Origin: an uncultured Bartonella sp.
Lineage (GTDB): Bacteria; Pseudomonadota; Alphaproteobacteria; Rhizobiales; Rhizobiaceae
Direction of reading: 5' to 3'
DNA: 54,431 nucleotides
NCBI GenBank assembly: GCA_946478665.1
Contig: CAMLCZ010000012.1
Coordinates: forward strand, 1-54,431
How positions within the stretch are numbered: position 1 is the stretch's first letter; every line of letters starts with the position of its first letter. The notes beneath the pieces are model-generated. The model was given only the letters and a program-made list of their open reading frames with translations. It was not told where the DNA came from and did not search any database. This document shows positions 45,558-53,969 of the stretch, one piece after another. A program made the position numbers and the translations under genes.

Positions 45558-46097
45558 TTATAAATCGTCACTAACCTGCATGAAGTCATGTAAAACGGAT
45601 TGGTAAATATGTTCCATATCATCCGAATAGCAACAGAATATAACCTTATTCAGTGACGTATTTTCTTTTAGATACTGCATGACAGTTGCTACAGCAATTT
45701 TTGTTGCCGCAATAGCAGGGTAGCGATAAACGCCAGTAGAAATTGCAGAAAAACCAACTGTTTTAAAGCTATGTTGCGTAGCAAGATGAAGAGAGTTTTC
45801 GTAGCAGGCTTTTAGTTTTTCTGCCTCGTGGTTATGACCGCCGTGCCAGATTGGTCCAACCGTATGAATAACAAACTTGGCTGGTAGATTATACCCTTTC
45901 GTGAGTTTTGCTTCACCCGTTGCGCAACCATGTAACAGCCGACATTCGTCCAACAATTTTGTGCCGGCGGCTTTATGGATAGCGCCATCAACCCCACCGC
46001 CGCCAAGCAACGTGTTGTTGGCAGCGTTTACAATTGCATCGACATGAAGCGTGGTAATATCCGCGTGCACAATGGAAATGCGGTTTTGGTCATTCAT
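45558..46097 (-). CDS. Macrodomain protein (O-acetyl-ADP-ribose deacetylase-like)
   Basis: A 179-residue macrodomain that is expected to bind ADP-ribose and remove acetyl or ADP-ribosyl groups. The signature VNAANNTLLGGGGVDGAIHK contains the Asn and Asp residues used in the YmdB/MacroD subgroup, and AISTGVYRYPAIAATKIAVA is the second motif. Length matches E. coli YmdB. It is a single gene with the ATG at 46097 and no linked ADP-ribosyltransferase, so a general ADP-ribose-metabolite role is more likely than a toxin partner. Confidence 0.93.
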   Translation of the reverse strand: MNDQNRISIVHADITTLHVDAIVNAANNTLLGGGGVDGAIHKAAGTKLLDECRLLHGCATGEAKLTKGYNLPAKFVIHTVGPIWHGGHNHEAEKLKACYENSLHLATQHSFKTVGFSAISTGVYRYPAIAATKIAVATVMQYLKENTSLNKVIFCCYSDDMEHIYQSVLHDFMQVSDDL

Positions 46098-46183
46098 AAT
46101 CTATGCCTTAAAGTCTAATAGACACCACATCATATCATTTATGGCGCAACATATCGCATTGTTTTTGATGATAATGACAAAAT

Positions 46184-46936
46184 TCAGGCAGATTGGTTTA
46201 GTTTAAGCAAGGAATAGACATAATTTTTAGCTTCTTTTATGGCTTGTGCCAGTGTTTTGCCGAGTGCAAGTTGGCAGGCTATCGCCGTTGATAAAGTACA
46301 ACCTGTTCCACGCATGGTTGCATTTAATCTTGGAAAAGCAAAATCGATTACGGATTGATGAGAAACTAGGCTATCAACAGACGTTTCGGATTTTTCATGT
46401 CCACCTTTAACAAGTACATACGACGCCCCCAAATCTAAAAGCTTTTGCGCTTGTTTGATAGCTTCCTCATGGCTTCTTGCCAAAGAACTGTCGCTCAATT
46501 CGGCCAATTCTGCCAAATTGGGTGTGATAAGCAGTGACATTTGCATCAATTGGTGTTTGATGCTCATAACAGTTTCACCATCAGTCAGTGCACCGCCCGA
46601 AGACGCCGTAATAACCGGATCCAATATGACAGGAATTTTTGGAAATTGTTTGAGCACCTTACAAATGCCAATAACAACAGATGCGCTGCCCGTCATGCCA
46701 ATTTTTATCGCAGCAATCGTATCTGTTTTTAACGCTGCAAGCATTTGGCCTTGAATAATTGAACCTGTTACAGGCATTTTTTGTTCAACGTGTTGGTCAT
46801 CTTGAACATTAACCGAGGTTACAGTCAAAGCGGCTTTGATGCCGAAATGGCTTGTGGTTTCTATATCTCGGACTATTCCGGCACCACCCGTAGGATCGGT
46901 GCCGGCAACAATAAGAACTTTGGAATTTAACGCCAT
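46184..46936 (-). CDS. thiD: Hydroxymethylpyrimidine/phosphomethylpyrimidine kinase
   Basis: Phosphorylates HMP and HMP-P to HMP-PP, the pyrimidine donor of thiamine synthesis. From the ATG at 46936 it has 250 residues; a GTG at 46957 would add seven. It has the ribokinase-fold motifs VAGTDPTGGAGIVRDIETTS at the start, ILDPVITASSGGAL in the middle, VKGGHEKSE and the terminal catalytic RGTGCTLSTAIA. It overlaps thiE by ten bases and closes the thi operon. Confidence 0.92.
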   Translation of the reverse strand: MALNSKVLIVAGTDPTGGAGIVRDIETTSHFGIKAALTVTSVNVQDDQHVEQKMPVTGSIIQGQMLAALKTDTIAAIKIGMTGSASVVIGICKVLKQFPKIPVILDPVITASSGGALTDGETVMSIKHQLMQMSLLITPNLAELAELSDSSLARSHEEAIKQAQKLLDLGASYVLVKGGHEKSETSVDSLVSHQSVIDFAFPRLNATMRGTGCTLSTAIACQLALGKTLAQAIKEAKNYVYSLLKLNQSA

Positions 46937-47532
46937 TTCGCTGTCGCTTTTATCCACTCATTTACGCGATTTTCCGGATTTTCGTTCAATTTTATGTCTG
47001 TTACAACAGCCGCGCTGTCGGCACCTGCTTGTAACACACCTTGGGCACGATCCGGTGTTAATCCACCAATGGCTACCAATGGTAAGTCACCAACAAGGCT
47101 TTTCCATCGGGTAACTTTATCAACGCCCTGTGGTTGCCACTTCATTTTTTTTAAAATGGTTTCATAAACAGGGCCCAGCGCAACATAATCCGGTTTAACG
47201 GCAAGCGCTTTTTCCAACTCTGCACTGTCATGGGTACTAACGCCCAGTTTTAAACCTGCTTTTTGAATAGACGCCAAATCCGCATCTGCCAGATCTTCTT
47301 GCCCTAAATGAATAAAATCGCACTTTTCTTCAATAGCGATTTGCCAATAGTCATTGATAATCAACTGGCAACCAAATTTCTCACAAACTGCCTTGGAGCG
47401 CTTGATATGTTCACGAAGAATATCTTCGCTCACATCTTTCATACGCAATTGCACAAGTTTAACGCCAATAGGAATTAACCGTTCAATCCAATCAGCACTG
47501 TCGACAATGAGATAAAAAGGATCAAGCTTCAT
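46927..47532 (-). CDS. thiE: Thiamine-phosphate synthase
   Basis: Joins HMP-PP and thiazole phosphate to thiamine phosphate. The 201-residue protein starts at the ATG at 47532 ([11 protein letters not shown]), which overlaps thiG by eleven bases; the open frame further upstream is a reading of thiG DNA. Motifs seen are [56 protein letters not shown], and VAIGGLTPD, which form the phosphate and pyrophosphate sites of the ThiE barrel. Confidence 0.93.
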   Translation of the reverse strand: MKLDPFYLIVDSADWIERLIPIGVKLVQLRMKDVSEDILREHIKRSKAVCEKFGCQLIINDYWQIAIEEKCDFIHLGQEDLADADLASIQKAGLKLGVSTHDSAELEKALAVKPDYVALGPVYETILKKMKWQPQGVDKVTRWKSLVGDLPLVAIGGLTPDRAQGVLQAGADSAAVVTDIKLNENPENRVNEWIKATAKWR

Positions 47533-48301
47533 TGAATGTCGCCTTTCCAATGGTGGGCGTTGATGGCACTGCAAAATCACGCGGTTCCAGCATACCTGCC
47601 TTATAAGCAATATGACCAGCTTCAACCGATAAAGAAAAGGCTTTTGCCATTGAAACAGGATCACCCGCTTTGGCAACAGCTGTATTGAGCAATACGCCAT
47701 TATACCCAAGCTCCATTGCTTGTGCTGCATGGGAAGGGCGCCCAATACCAGCATCGACAATTAAGGTGAGATCAGGAAAATAGGACCGGATTGATCTTAA
47801 ACCATCAACATTTACCGGTCCCTTAGCTGAGCCGATTGGAGCACACCAAGGCATAATCACCTTGCAACCGATATTTGCCAATTTTTCAGCAACAACAATA
47901 TCATCAGTTGTATAGGGAAAAACTTGGAAACCATCTTCCGTTAAAATGCGTGCAGCTTCAACCAAAGCAAAAACATCAGGTTGCAGCGTATCGGAGTTGC
48001 CAATAACTTCGAGCTTGATCCATGGCGTTTTAAAAACATCACGAGCCATTTTTGCCGTTGTAACGGCTTCTTTAACTGTGTAGCAACCGGCAGTATTCGG
48101 CAAAACAGCAACATCAAGTTCCTTGATAAGGCTCCAGAATTGGCCGCCTTGTTTGCCGCCTGCTGTTTCCCTGCGTAAAGATACAGTTACTATTTCCGTT
48201 TTAGCCGCGAGAATGGCATCTTTCAAAATGCTGGGTGAGGGGTATTGCGCTGTTCCAAGCAATAAACGAGAAGAAAAAGTTTTATCGTATAATGTAAGCA
48301 T
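47522..48301 (-). CDS. thiG: Thiazole synthase ThiG
   Basis: Builds thiazole phosphate from deoxyxylulose 5-phosphate, dehydroglycine and ThiS thiocarboxylate. The 259-residue TIM barrel starts [20 protein letters not shown] and shows [18 protein letters not shown] with the Schiff-base lysine, plus [14 protein letters not shown] sequence ([17 protein letters not shown]) and [17 protein letters not shown]. Its ribosome binding site GGAGG is formed by the last two Gly codons of thiS. It overlaps thiE. Confidence 0.95.
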   Translation of the reverse strand: MLTLYDKTFSSRLLLGTAQYPSPSILKDAILAAKTEIVTVSLRRETAGGKQGGQFWSLIKELDVAVLPNTAGCYTVKEAVTTAKMARDVFKTPWIKLEVIGNSDTLQPDVFALVEAARILTEDGFQVFPYTTDDIVVAEKLANIGCKVIMPWCAPIGSAKGPVNVDGLRSIRSYFPDLTLIVDAGIGRPSHAAQAMELGYNGVLLNTAVAKAGDPVSMAKAFSLSVEAGHIAYKAGMLEPRDFAVPSTPTIGKATFNEA

Positions 48302-48305
48302 AAGC

Positions 48306-48503
48306 TTAGCCTCCTTGCATGGGGCTTAGGATTTCAATACGGTCACCTTCTTGTAACCTGTATGATCCGCGTTCTTCAGCAGTCACCAGCTCTGCATTGA
48401 CAGCAGTGGCAAGCCATTCGCCTTTATAGTCAAGCTCATCTAGCAGATCGCTTAAATGTATGACTGCTGTTTCAATTGGTTCATCATTAACCGACACTTT
48501 CAT
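48306..48503 (-). CDS. thiS: Sulfur carrier protein ThiS
   Basis: A 65-residue ubiquitin-like sulfur carrier ending in the required Gly-Gly (PMQGG). The C-terminal thiocarboxylate is the sulfur source for ThiG. Features include the N-terminal strand [11 protein letters not shown] and [20 protein letters not shown] with the typical [12 protein letters not shown] end. The GGAG upstream of its ATG lies in the last codons of thiO. Confidence 0.95.
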   Translation of the reverse strand: MKVSVNDEPIETAVIHLSDLLDELDYKGEWLATAVNAELVTAEERGSYRLQEGDRIEILSPMQGG

Positions 48504-48506
48504 ATT

Positions 48507-49457
48507 TTACTCCAATGCCAGTTCAGTTGCTTGTTGCGCCATTTCAGGTGAAAGAAGATAGCCATGACGGTACATGCCGTTAACGAAAATATATTTACCC
48601 TCTCTGGTTATCCTCGGGAAATTATCGGGATAGGAAGGACGAACACCAACACCTGCTTCAATAATTTCTGCCTCACCAAATGCAGGGTGAAGGGTATAGG
48701 CTGCATTAAGAAAATCCATCATTGAACGCGCTGTAATTGCGCCATCAAAGTCGCTTTCTATCATGGTTGCGCCAATCATGAAGATATCATTGTCACGAGG
48801 CACAATATAGAGAGGAATACGCGGATGCAGAAGTCTTACTGGCCTTGCAAGTGATACATCCTTGGTATGGACAAGCAACATTTCACCACGAACACCCCGT
48901 AAATCCTTATCAATATTCAGGCGCGCAATACCCGTAGCGTCGATTACAGTATCAAAGTTTTCTTCGTCGATTCCAACATCAACAAAAGTCGTATTCATCG
49001 ACTTGAGTTTGCCCTTTAATGCCATCAGCGCTTGTCGTGGATCAACATGGGCTTCTGTTCCAAAAAATAAACCGTGTTGAAAACGACCTGCTAAATCGGG
49101 TTCTAATTTTGCAATTTCTGCTTCATCAACATTGATATGCCCTTGCGTTCTATCTGAAAAACGCTTCAATTCCGATAAATCACGGGCAGGGGCAACCACC
49201 AGTGTCCCTTTGTGGGTGACAAGTTCCGGAAAGGTCTCACTCCACCATTTCATGGCTTCAACACCGAGGTCTTCAACCCGTTGTTCTGCACTTTCACGTT
49301 CGCAATAAGGGGCAAGCATACCACCGGCATACCAACTTGCTGAACCAATAGGTGCATCATGTGGTGCCGACAATGTTATATGTACGCCTTTTTTTGCCAA
49401 CATATAAGCCGTGGTCAAACCAACGACGCCACCGCCTTTTATCAATATTTTTTTCAT
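48507..49457 (-). CDS. thiO: Glycine oxidase ThiO
   Basis: A 316-residue FAD-dependent amine oxidase that makes dehydroglycine for ThiG. The Rossmann motif KGGGVVGLTTAYMLAKKG opens the protein, SASWYAGGMLAPYCERE follows, and the C-terminus carries GVRPSYPDNFPRITREGK and NGMYRHGYLLSPEMAQQATE, which hold the flavin. The aerobic glycine route fits the absence of thiH. The ATG at 49457 directly follows the purine-rich GGTAGAGG, which is closer than usual. It is the first gene after the TPP riboswitch. Confidence 0.92.
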   Translation of the reverse strand: MKKILIKGGGVVGLTTAYMLAKKGVHITLSAPHDAPIGSASWYAGGMLAPYCERESAEQRVEDLGVEAMKWWSETFPELVTHKGTLVVAPARDLSELKRFSDRTQGHINVDEAEIAKLEPDLAGRFQHGLFFGTEAHVDPRQALMALKGKLKSMNTTFVDVGIDEENFDTVIDATGIARLNIDKDLRGVRGEMLLVHTKDVSLARPVRLLHPRIPLYIVPRDNDIFMIGATMIESDFDGAITARSMMDFLNAAYTLHPAFGEAEIIEAGVGVRPSYPDNFPRITREGKYIFVNGMYRHGYLLSPEMAQQATELALE

Positions 49458-49660
49458 CCTCTACCAGCCTTTTCGGTTGTCGACAGACAATCATGCTTCC
49501 GCATATTGTCATCGGATCCAACATTCTAGCACCGTGAGGGGGGTTAAACATTCTTCCTGCAACTTGAGCTATCGTTAAACTATTACGAAACTCATAGCGA
49601 AGATCAGGAAGTCATAAGAAAGATATTGGCAAGAAATTAAAATCTATAAATTTCAGCCTC
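49458..49660 (-). promoter_or_regulatory. Leader between the TPP aptamer and thiO (expression platform)
   Basis: About 200 bases of transcribed leader. No obvious terminator hairpin is seen. A C-run (CCCCCCTCAC, read leftward from 49544) could pair with GGTAGAGG next to the thiO start and hide it, which would give translational control; this is inference. A short open frame begins ATG at 49551 after AGGAAG and runs across the thiO start in another frame; it could be a leader peptide or chance. Confidence 0.45.
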
Positions 49661-49768
49661 ACACCATCCCTACGCCAGTCCTAACTGGATCAGGTTCAAC
49701 GGGTCACTATGTCCTTTGTTTTTCACAACGTGTAACACAGACTCTCAGCCTTTTACGGCTCCCCAAGG
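49661..49768 (-). ncRNA. TPP riboswitch (THI element)
   Basis: Read leftward, the sequence has the classic conserved blocks: GGGGAGCC then GGCTGAGA, and later ACCCGTTGAACCTGATC followed by AGTTAGGACTGGCGTAGGGA. Pairing of CTTGG..., of GCCGTAAAAGGC and of the distal arm fits the thiamine-pyrophosphate aptamer. It lies upstream of thiO and should lower expression of thiOSGED when TPP is abundant. Confidence 0.97.
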
Positions 49769-49774
49769 TACAAT

Positions 49775-49806
49775 CTTATGTTTTTCCGGAATGTTCTATT
49801 TGTCAA
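49775..49806 (-). promoter_or_regulatory. Possible promoter of the thi operon
   Basis: Leftward TTGACA (complement of 49801-49806) matches the -35 consensus. CATAAG (complement of 49775-49780) is a poor -10 at a spacing of 20, so the -35 is more certain than the -10. The position just before the riboswitch is right. Confidence 0.4.
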
Positions 49807-49972
49807 TAAAAATTTGAAAATATTCATGAGCATCTTGAACTTTGCGCGCTTTGCATTTGTTCAAGATAGCGCTCTAGTCCAATAATTGGACATTCTATCT
49901 GATTTTGTAAAACCAAATAGTTTTAAAAGCCTCTGGCAGGGGTATGAGCTGTGTTAAAAAAGAAGAGATGGT

Positions 49973-50329
49973 TTATTCTTCTAGTGGAAGAAATGCGGCG
50001 ATAAACAAAAGCAGCCATCCGAGTATATTAATTGTACCGCCCAGTGGAGCCGCATAAGGGAAAAGACGATCTGACCACAATTCACGCGTCATGATGTCTG
50101 CTGCAAACAACAAGACACCAATAATAATCAAAACTCCCGATAAACGCATGACGATATTGGTTTTTGTTGCAATAAAAAAACCGAACAATGCAGCAGCGTT
50201 ACCTAATAAAACCGGCGCAACTGCCGCATAATATCCGCCAATATGCGAAGCCGCAGCATATGCGGCTATTCCACTAGCCCCGAATAGTCCAGCGAATGCG
50301 CAACAAATACGCTGACTTAATCTCGTCAT
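49973..50329 (-). CDS. DUF423 family small membrane protein
   Basis: A 118-residue protein with four predicted membrane helices. Typical DUF423 features are LFGASGIAAYAAASH near the N-terminus, FGFFIATKTNI and the ending PYAAPLGGTINILGWLLLFIAAF. Its ribosome binding site AGAGG lies in the last codons of the upstream hisC-like gene (three-base gap), so the two are co-transcribed. Function of the family is unknown. Confidence 0.9.
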   Translation of the reverse strand: MTRLSQRICCAFAGLFGASGIAAYAAASHIGGYYAAVAPVLLGNAAALFGFFIATKTNIVMRLSGVLIIIGVLLFAADIMTRELWSDRLFPYAAPLGGTINILGWLLLFIAAFLPLEE

Positions 50330-50332
50330 TTC

Positions 50333-51454
50333 TTACCTCTTATTGGCTATTTCCAAAGCGATACCTAAAGCATCATCAAATAATTTTAATTCCTCTTGTG
50401 GCCCCACACTTACCCGAATAAGCCTATTCAATACCGGTACAACTGGTTTTCGTACAAAAATGTCACGCTCAGTCAACACATCAAGAACTTTTTGCGCATA
50501 TGTGCCATCACGACCACAATCAATGGCCACAAAGTTAGTCGCTGAAGGAAGAGTTTCAAGACCATGGGCATGAGCTATATTGACTAGTTCATTGCGCGCA
50601 GTTGAAATTTTCTCGACCACTGAATTTAAATAAGCTTGATCTTTTAAAGCTTGTGCCGCTGCAATCTGCGCAATTTTATTGACAGAGAAATGGTCCCGTA
50701 TCTTATCAAAGTTTGCGATGAGTTCTGCTGCTCCTATAGCATAACCACATCTTAAACCCGCCAAGCCATATGCTTTGGAAAAGGTGCGCATACGCAAAAC
50801 ATTTGGCCAAATTTTTTCCTTGCTTGGCAAGCTGTCAGCCGGTGCCAATTCTCCGTAGGCTTCATCAAGTATACATAGCGTGTTCGCTGGTAAGCTCGCA
50901 ATAAATGCTTCTATCGCTTCACTTTCGTGCCATGTTCCCAGCGGATTATCAGGATTGGCAAGATAAACAATTTTTGCGTTATTTTTCCAAGCAGCATCAG
51001 ACAGACCCTCTAAATCTGTCCGGTCGTTTTTATAGGGAACACTGATAAGAGTTCCTCCATAACCTGCAACATGGTAATTGAATGTTGGATAGCCGCCTAA
51101 GGAATTAACGACACAATCACCAAGTGAGATATATTGTCGTACAATAACGCCGAGTAGGGCATCAACACCTGCACCAATTGTGAAATTTTCGGACGCGAGG
51201 TTAAAAGAAGATGCCAATATTTGCCTAAGCTCGTAGTTTTCCGGGTCACCATATTCCCATACATCTGTAAGCGCTTGTTGCATTGCTGCAATGACAGATG
51301 GCGCGGGCCCAAATCCATTTTCATTAGCACCTAAACGCGCACGAAAACTTTTGCCTCTTTTTCTCTCGATCGTTTCCGGGCCAGTAAATGGCACTGTCGA
51401 GGGAAGTGATGCAATTAAGGGGGTTACAGATGGAACTCTACCGTTGTCAGACAT
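50333..51454 (-). CDS. hisC: Histidinol-phosphate aminotransferase-like PLP enzyme
   Basis: A 373-residue class I/II aminotransferase from the ATG at 51454 (a TTG at 51466 is less likely). It has LGANENGFGPAPSVIAAMQQ near the start, VYLANPDNPLGTWH, LDEAYGEL, and the PLP-lysine motif MRTFSKAYGLAGLRCGYAIG. The C-terminal arginine site is RLIRVSVGPQEE. HisC and its paralogues use the same fold, so aromatic or other amino-acid transamination cannot be excluded. No other his genes are adjacent. Confidence 0.8.
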   Translation of the reverse strand: MSDNGRVPSVTPLIASLPSTVPFTGPETIERKRGKSFRARLGANENGFGPAPSVIAAMQQALTDVWEYGDPENYELRQILASSFNLASENFTIGAGVDALLGVIVRQYISLGDCVVNSLGGYPTFNYHVAGYGGTLISVPYKNDRTDLEGLSDAAWKNNAKIVYLANPDNPLGTWHESEAIEAFIASLPANTLCILDEAYGELAPADSLPSKEKIWPNVLRMRTFSKAYGLAGLRCGYAIGAAELIANFDKIRDHFSVNKIAQIAAAQALKDQAYLNSVVEKISTARNELVNIAHAHGLETLPSATNFVAIDCGRDGTYAQKVLDVLTERDIFVRKPVVPVLNRLIRVSVGPQEELKLFDDALGIALEIANKR

Positions 51455-52062
51455 AGACTTAACCAATTTAATATAAGAGCTTAAACGTGAATATGGTGGA
51501 CTAAGCCCTTTGCAATGATAAATATTATCAATATATCGAAAGATATTTCAGGTAATATATCGTAAGAATAATACCACGAATAGAGGATACTATCTGATTT
51601 TAGACGAATTATTGACTAATTTTACGTGACTTTTTGGCAAAAACCGAATTTCTTTCGAAATACCTCATTCTAGCTAACCTACCCATCTTACACTGGAAAG
51701 TTCTGTCGGATATAGTGCAATCAAACATATTGAGATGTCAAATACGATGCTTCAAATCGTATAATCACTGAGTACGTTGATTATCGAGAAGTATGTCAAT
51801 TATCGAAAATAATACTATTGCTATACTGATTGCGATTTTAAATATCGTTCAAACCTTCCATCGACACTTTTCTGAATAATCACGTCAACGGATATATCCT
51901 AAAATTGTCTTTGCTCGATTATATAAGAGAGACATTAAATATATGAGAGAGATATAAAATCTCATCATATCAATTTAACTTCATCTACATTTGACAAAAA
52001 TAGCAATCGATATCGAATAACCCAATTTTTAATGGCAATCCGATCTTTAATAGGTGCTTAAA
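51455..52062. other. Long non-coding region between hisC-like and porin genes
   Basis: About 600 AT-rich bases. Open frames are short and lack ribosome binding sites. The only structure I can point to is ATACGAT/ATCGTAT (51742-51748 and 51756-51762) around a seven-base loop, plus repeated TTATCGA near 51780-51806. The region holds the promoter of the hisC-DUF423 unit. A small RNA gene is possible but unproven. Confidence 0.5.
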
Positions 52063-52092
52063 TATAAAAAAGACCGGTAGCAAAGCTACCGG
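52063..52092 (-). terminator. Intrinsic terminator of the porin gene
   Basis: Stem CCGGTAGC (52074-52081) and GCTACCGG (52085-52092), three-base loop. Read leftward it is followed by TCTTTTTTATA. It is 27 bases after the porin stop codon. Confidence 0.93.
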
Positions 52093-52118
52093 CCTCATCA
52101 ATTCGCAATTCAAAAGAA

Positions 52119-53351
52119 TTAGAATGAACGTTGGATACGAACCATTCCTTGAACAGCATCGCGACCCTTGAGAGAGTCAACATACTTAACAGTGTTAGCG
52201 TCGTTACGAGCACTGTAATCGTTATCCCAAGACATATATGTTACTTCTGGAGTAATAACGAGACCTGGAACCAATTCGTACTTCACGTTAACTGAAGCAG
52301 CGAATGTGTCTGTGTCGTCGTAAGCAACTTGAGCGTTGAAGCTTGTCTTGTTGTTGAACTTGAAGGTTGTACCACCCCATACAGCCCAGTCACCGCCCCA
52401 ATCACCATAGATTGAGTTGATCTGACGATATACACCGTATTTTGTGCCAAGTACGTTAGATGGATTTGTATAAGTACGAACGCCGTAAGTGTCGTCCTTT
52501 GCATAGTAATCGTCAGCTGATTTGTAGCCGCCCATTACCCAGAGGCTCCACTGATCTGTAACATTCAAGTCCAAACGAGCCTTAGCTGCCCATTCTTCAT
52601 AGTAAGCGTCGTACGCACCAACGATAGATACACCGCCCCAGCCTTGAACGAACTTAACACCACCAACAACATTTGGTGTGTAGTCATCGATCTTGCCACT
52701 GAGCTTTTTGCCCTTAGGATCAAATGTGTTGCCATCGAAGCGATAGTCGTAACCATAGCTGTCGGCATCGTCGTTACCTTGTTCAAGACCTAAGATAGCA
52801 GAGAAGCCGTTGTCAGCATTGAATGTATAGCTGATAACATTGGTACGTGTATAAGCCATAGGAGTTAAGACATCGTCATTAACAACGTTACCAAAGTAAC
52901 CAGTCCAATGGTTGAAGATTGATTCGTCAAGACCAACACGCAAACCACCGAGTTCGATGAATGCGAAACGGAGCTGACCGCCATTGCTGTCGTGACCATC
53001 ATCCCATTGTGAACGAAGTTCTACGAATGTACGCAATGTGCCGAGTTCTGTTTCTGATGCTGTATGGAAACGAAGTGTAGCACGTGAACGCCATGCATAT
53101 GTGTCGCGATTAATGTCACCACGCTGACGAGCATAGACGTTATCGCCACCTTTAATTTCGCCGCGAACGTAACCAGAAATACGCATGCAGGTTTCAGTTC
53201 CAGGGATATAGAAATATCCTTCACCATAAGCGTCGCAAACGCGTACGTATTCTACGGGTTCAGGCTCTGCAACTACTACATCAGCTGCACGTGCACCAGA
53301 AACTGCAACGAGGGCTGCAGCGGAGCCGAGAAGAAGGCTCTTAATGTTCAT
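52119..53351 (-). CDS. Outer-membrane porin, Omp2-type (Rhizobiales porin family)
   Basis: A 410-residue trimeric porin for small solutes. The signal peptide MNIKSLLLGSAAALVAVSGA ends at ARA-ADVVVAEPEPVEYVRV, followed by the constriction-loop-type start CDAYGEGYFYIPGTETCMRI with a cysteine pair, then SGYVRGEIKGGDNVY. The body alternates short beta strands, and the last residue is Phe (MVRIQRSF), needed for outer-membrane insertion. GGAGG lies seven bases before the ATG. The protein is usually the most abundant in the outer membrane of these bacteria. A terminator follows. Confidence 0.95.
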   Translation of the reverse strand: MNIKSLLLGSAAALVAVSGARAADVVVAEPEPVEYVRVCDAYGEGYFYIPGTETCMRISGYVRGEIKGGDNVYARQRGDINRDTYAWRSRATLRFHTASETELGTLRTFVELRSQWDDGHDSNGGQLRFAFIELGGLRVGLDESIFNHWTGYFGNVVNDDVLTPMAYTRTNVISYTFNADNGFSAILGLEQGNDDADSYGYDYRFDGNTFDPKGKKLSGKIDDYTPNVVGGVKFVQGWGGVSIVGAYDAYYEEWAAKARLDLNVTDQWSLWVMGGYKSADDYYAKDDTYGVRTYTNPSNVLGTKYGVYRQINSIYGDWGGDWAVWGGTTFKFNNKTSFNAQVAYDDTDTFAASVNVKYELVPGLVITPEVTYMSWDNDYSARNDANTVKYVDSLKGRDAVQGMVRIQRSF

Positions 53352-53654
53352 ATCTGACCTCCAGTCAAAGTTTATATTGGGTCGGGTTCACGAAGTTCAG
53401 AAAGCTGGACCCGATCCCCTTAACCGAAAAAGTCGCACCCAAGCGCTCCTTCTTCATGAATTGAACATACTCAGCATTAATTCCGTTTCAATAAAGAAAT
53501 GATCGAAATGGGATTATCAACGTTTGTATAATGATGCGTGTTGCACAAAAGACACAAAATAACGATCTAACGAGTGAAAACAGGCTCATTATACGGGAAT
53601 ATTTTCCACAGAATGACAGAAAACCTAATGTTTTATGATTCTTTTGAACGACAA
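53352..53654 (-). promoter_or_regulatory. Porin upstream region with 5'-UTR hairpin
   Basis: Non-coding sequence upstream of the porin start. A six-base stem TCGGGT (53382-53387) and ACCCGA (53409-53414) sits about 30 bases before the ATG. A leftward TATAAT (complement of 53588-53593) could be a -10 box, but I find no good -35. A long 5' UTR is therefore possible. Confidence 0.4.
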
Positions 53655-53804
53655 TCATCTCATGTTTAGATGTTTAGGTTGACGCGAGAGAATGGATACA
53701 ACGGGAATATCAGTAGATTCATCACGTCTTAAAACCACGACAATGATTCCATAACAAATATATAAGACGACTACACCAATGGTTAAAATAATGTGAATAT
53801 TCAT
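53655..53804 (-). CDS. Possible 49-residue membrane peptide
   Basis: A short leftward frame from the ATG at 53804: MNIHIILTIGVVVLYICYGI with one hydrophobic helix, followed by a charged segment (RRDESTDIPVV). No ribosome binding site is seen, and I know no matching family, so it may be chance. Confidence 0.25.
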   Translation of the reverse strand: MNIHIILTIGVVVLYICYGIIVVVLRRDESTDIPVVSILSRQPKHLNMR

Positions 53805-53878
53805 TAAAATAGAATTATTTGCATAAAAGAGAGAAAATGACTTGAACTTCACAAGAAGAATGTTTATTGGCGGTTCTT

Positions 53879-53969
53879 GGAGAGGTGGCCGAGTGGTCGA
53901 AGGCGCTCCCCTGCTAAGGGAGTAGGGCTCAAAAGGCTCTCGAGGGTTCGAATCCCTTCCTCTCCGCCA
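53879..53969 (+). tRNA. tRNA-Ser (anticodon GCU)
   Basis: A 91-base class II tRNA including an encoded CCA. The acceptor GGAGAGG pairs with CCTCTCC, the discriminator is G and CCA follows. The D arm is GGCCGAGTGGTCGAAGGC, the anticodon loop CTGCTAA gives anticodon GCU, a long variable arm (TAGGGCTCAAAAGGCTCTC) is present as expected for serine, and the T loop is GGTTCGAATCC. It reads AGC/AGU codons. Confidence 0.97.

Noticed and set aside
45558..46097. Macrodomain as an antitoxin of a DarT-like toxin
   Set aside because: No toxin gene is adjacent, and the sequence resembles the YmdB/MacroD deacetylase type.
49357..49551. 64-codon leftward frame overlapping the thiO start
   Set aside because: Most of it is the thiO gene read in another frame; kept only as a possible leader peptide, not called as a gene.
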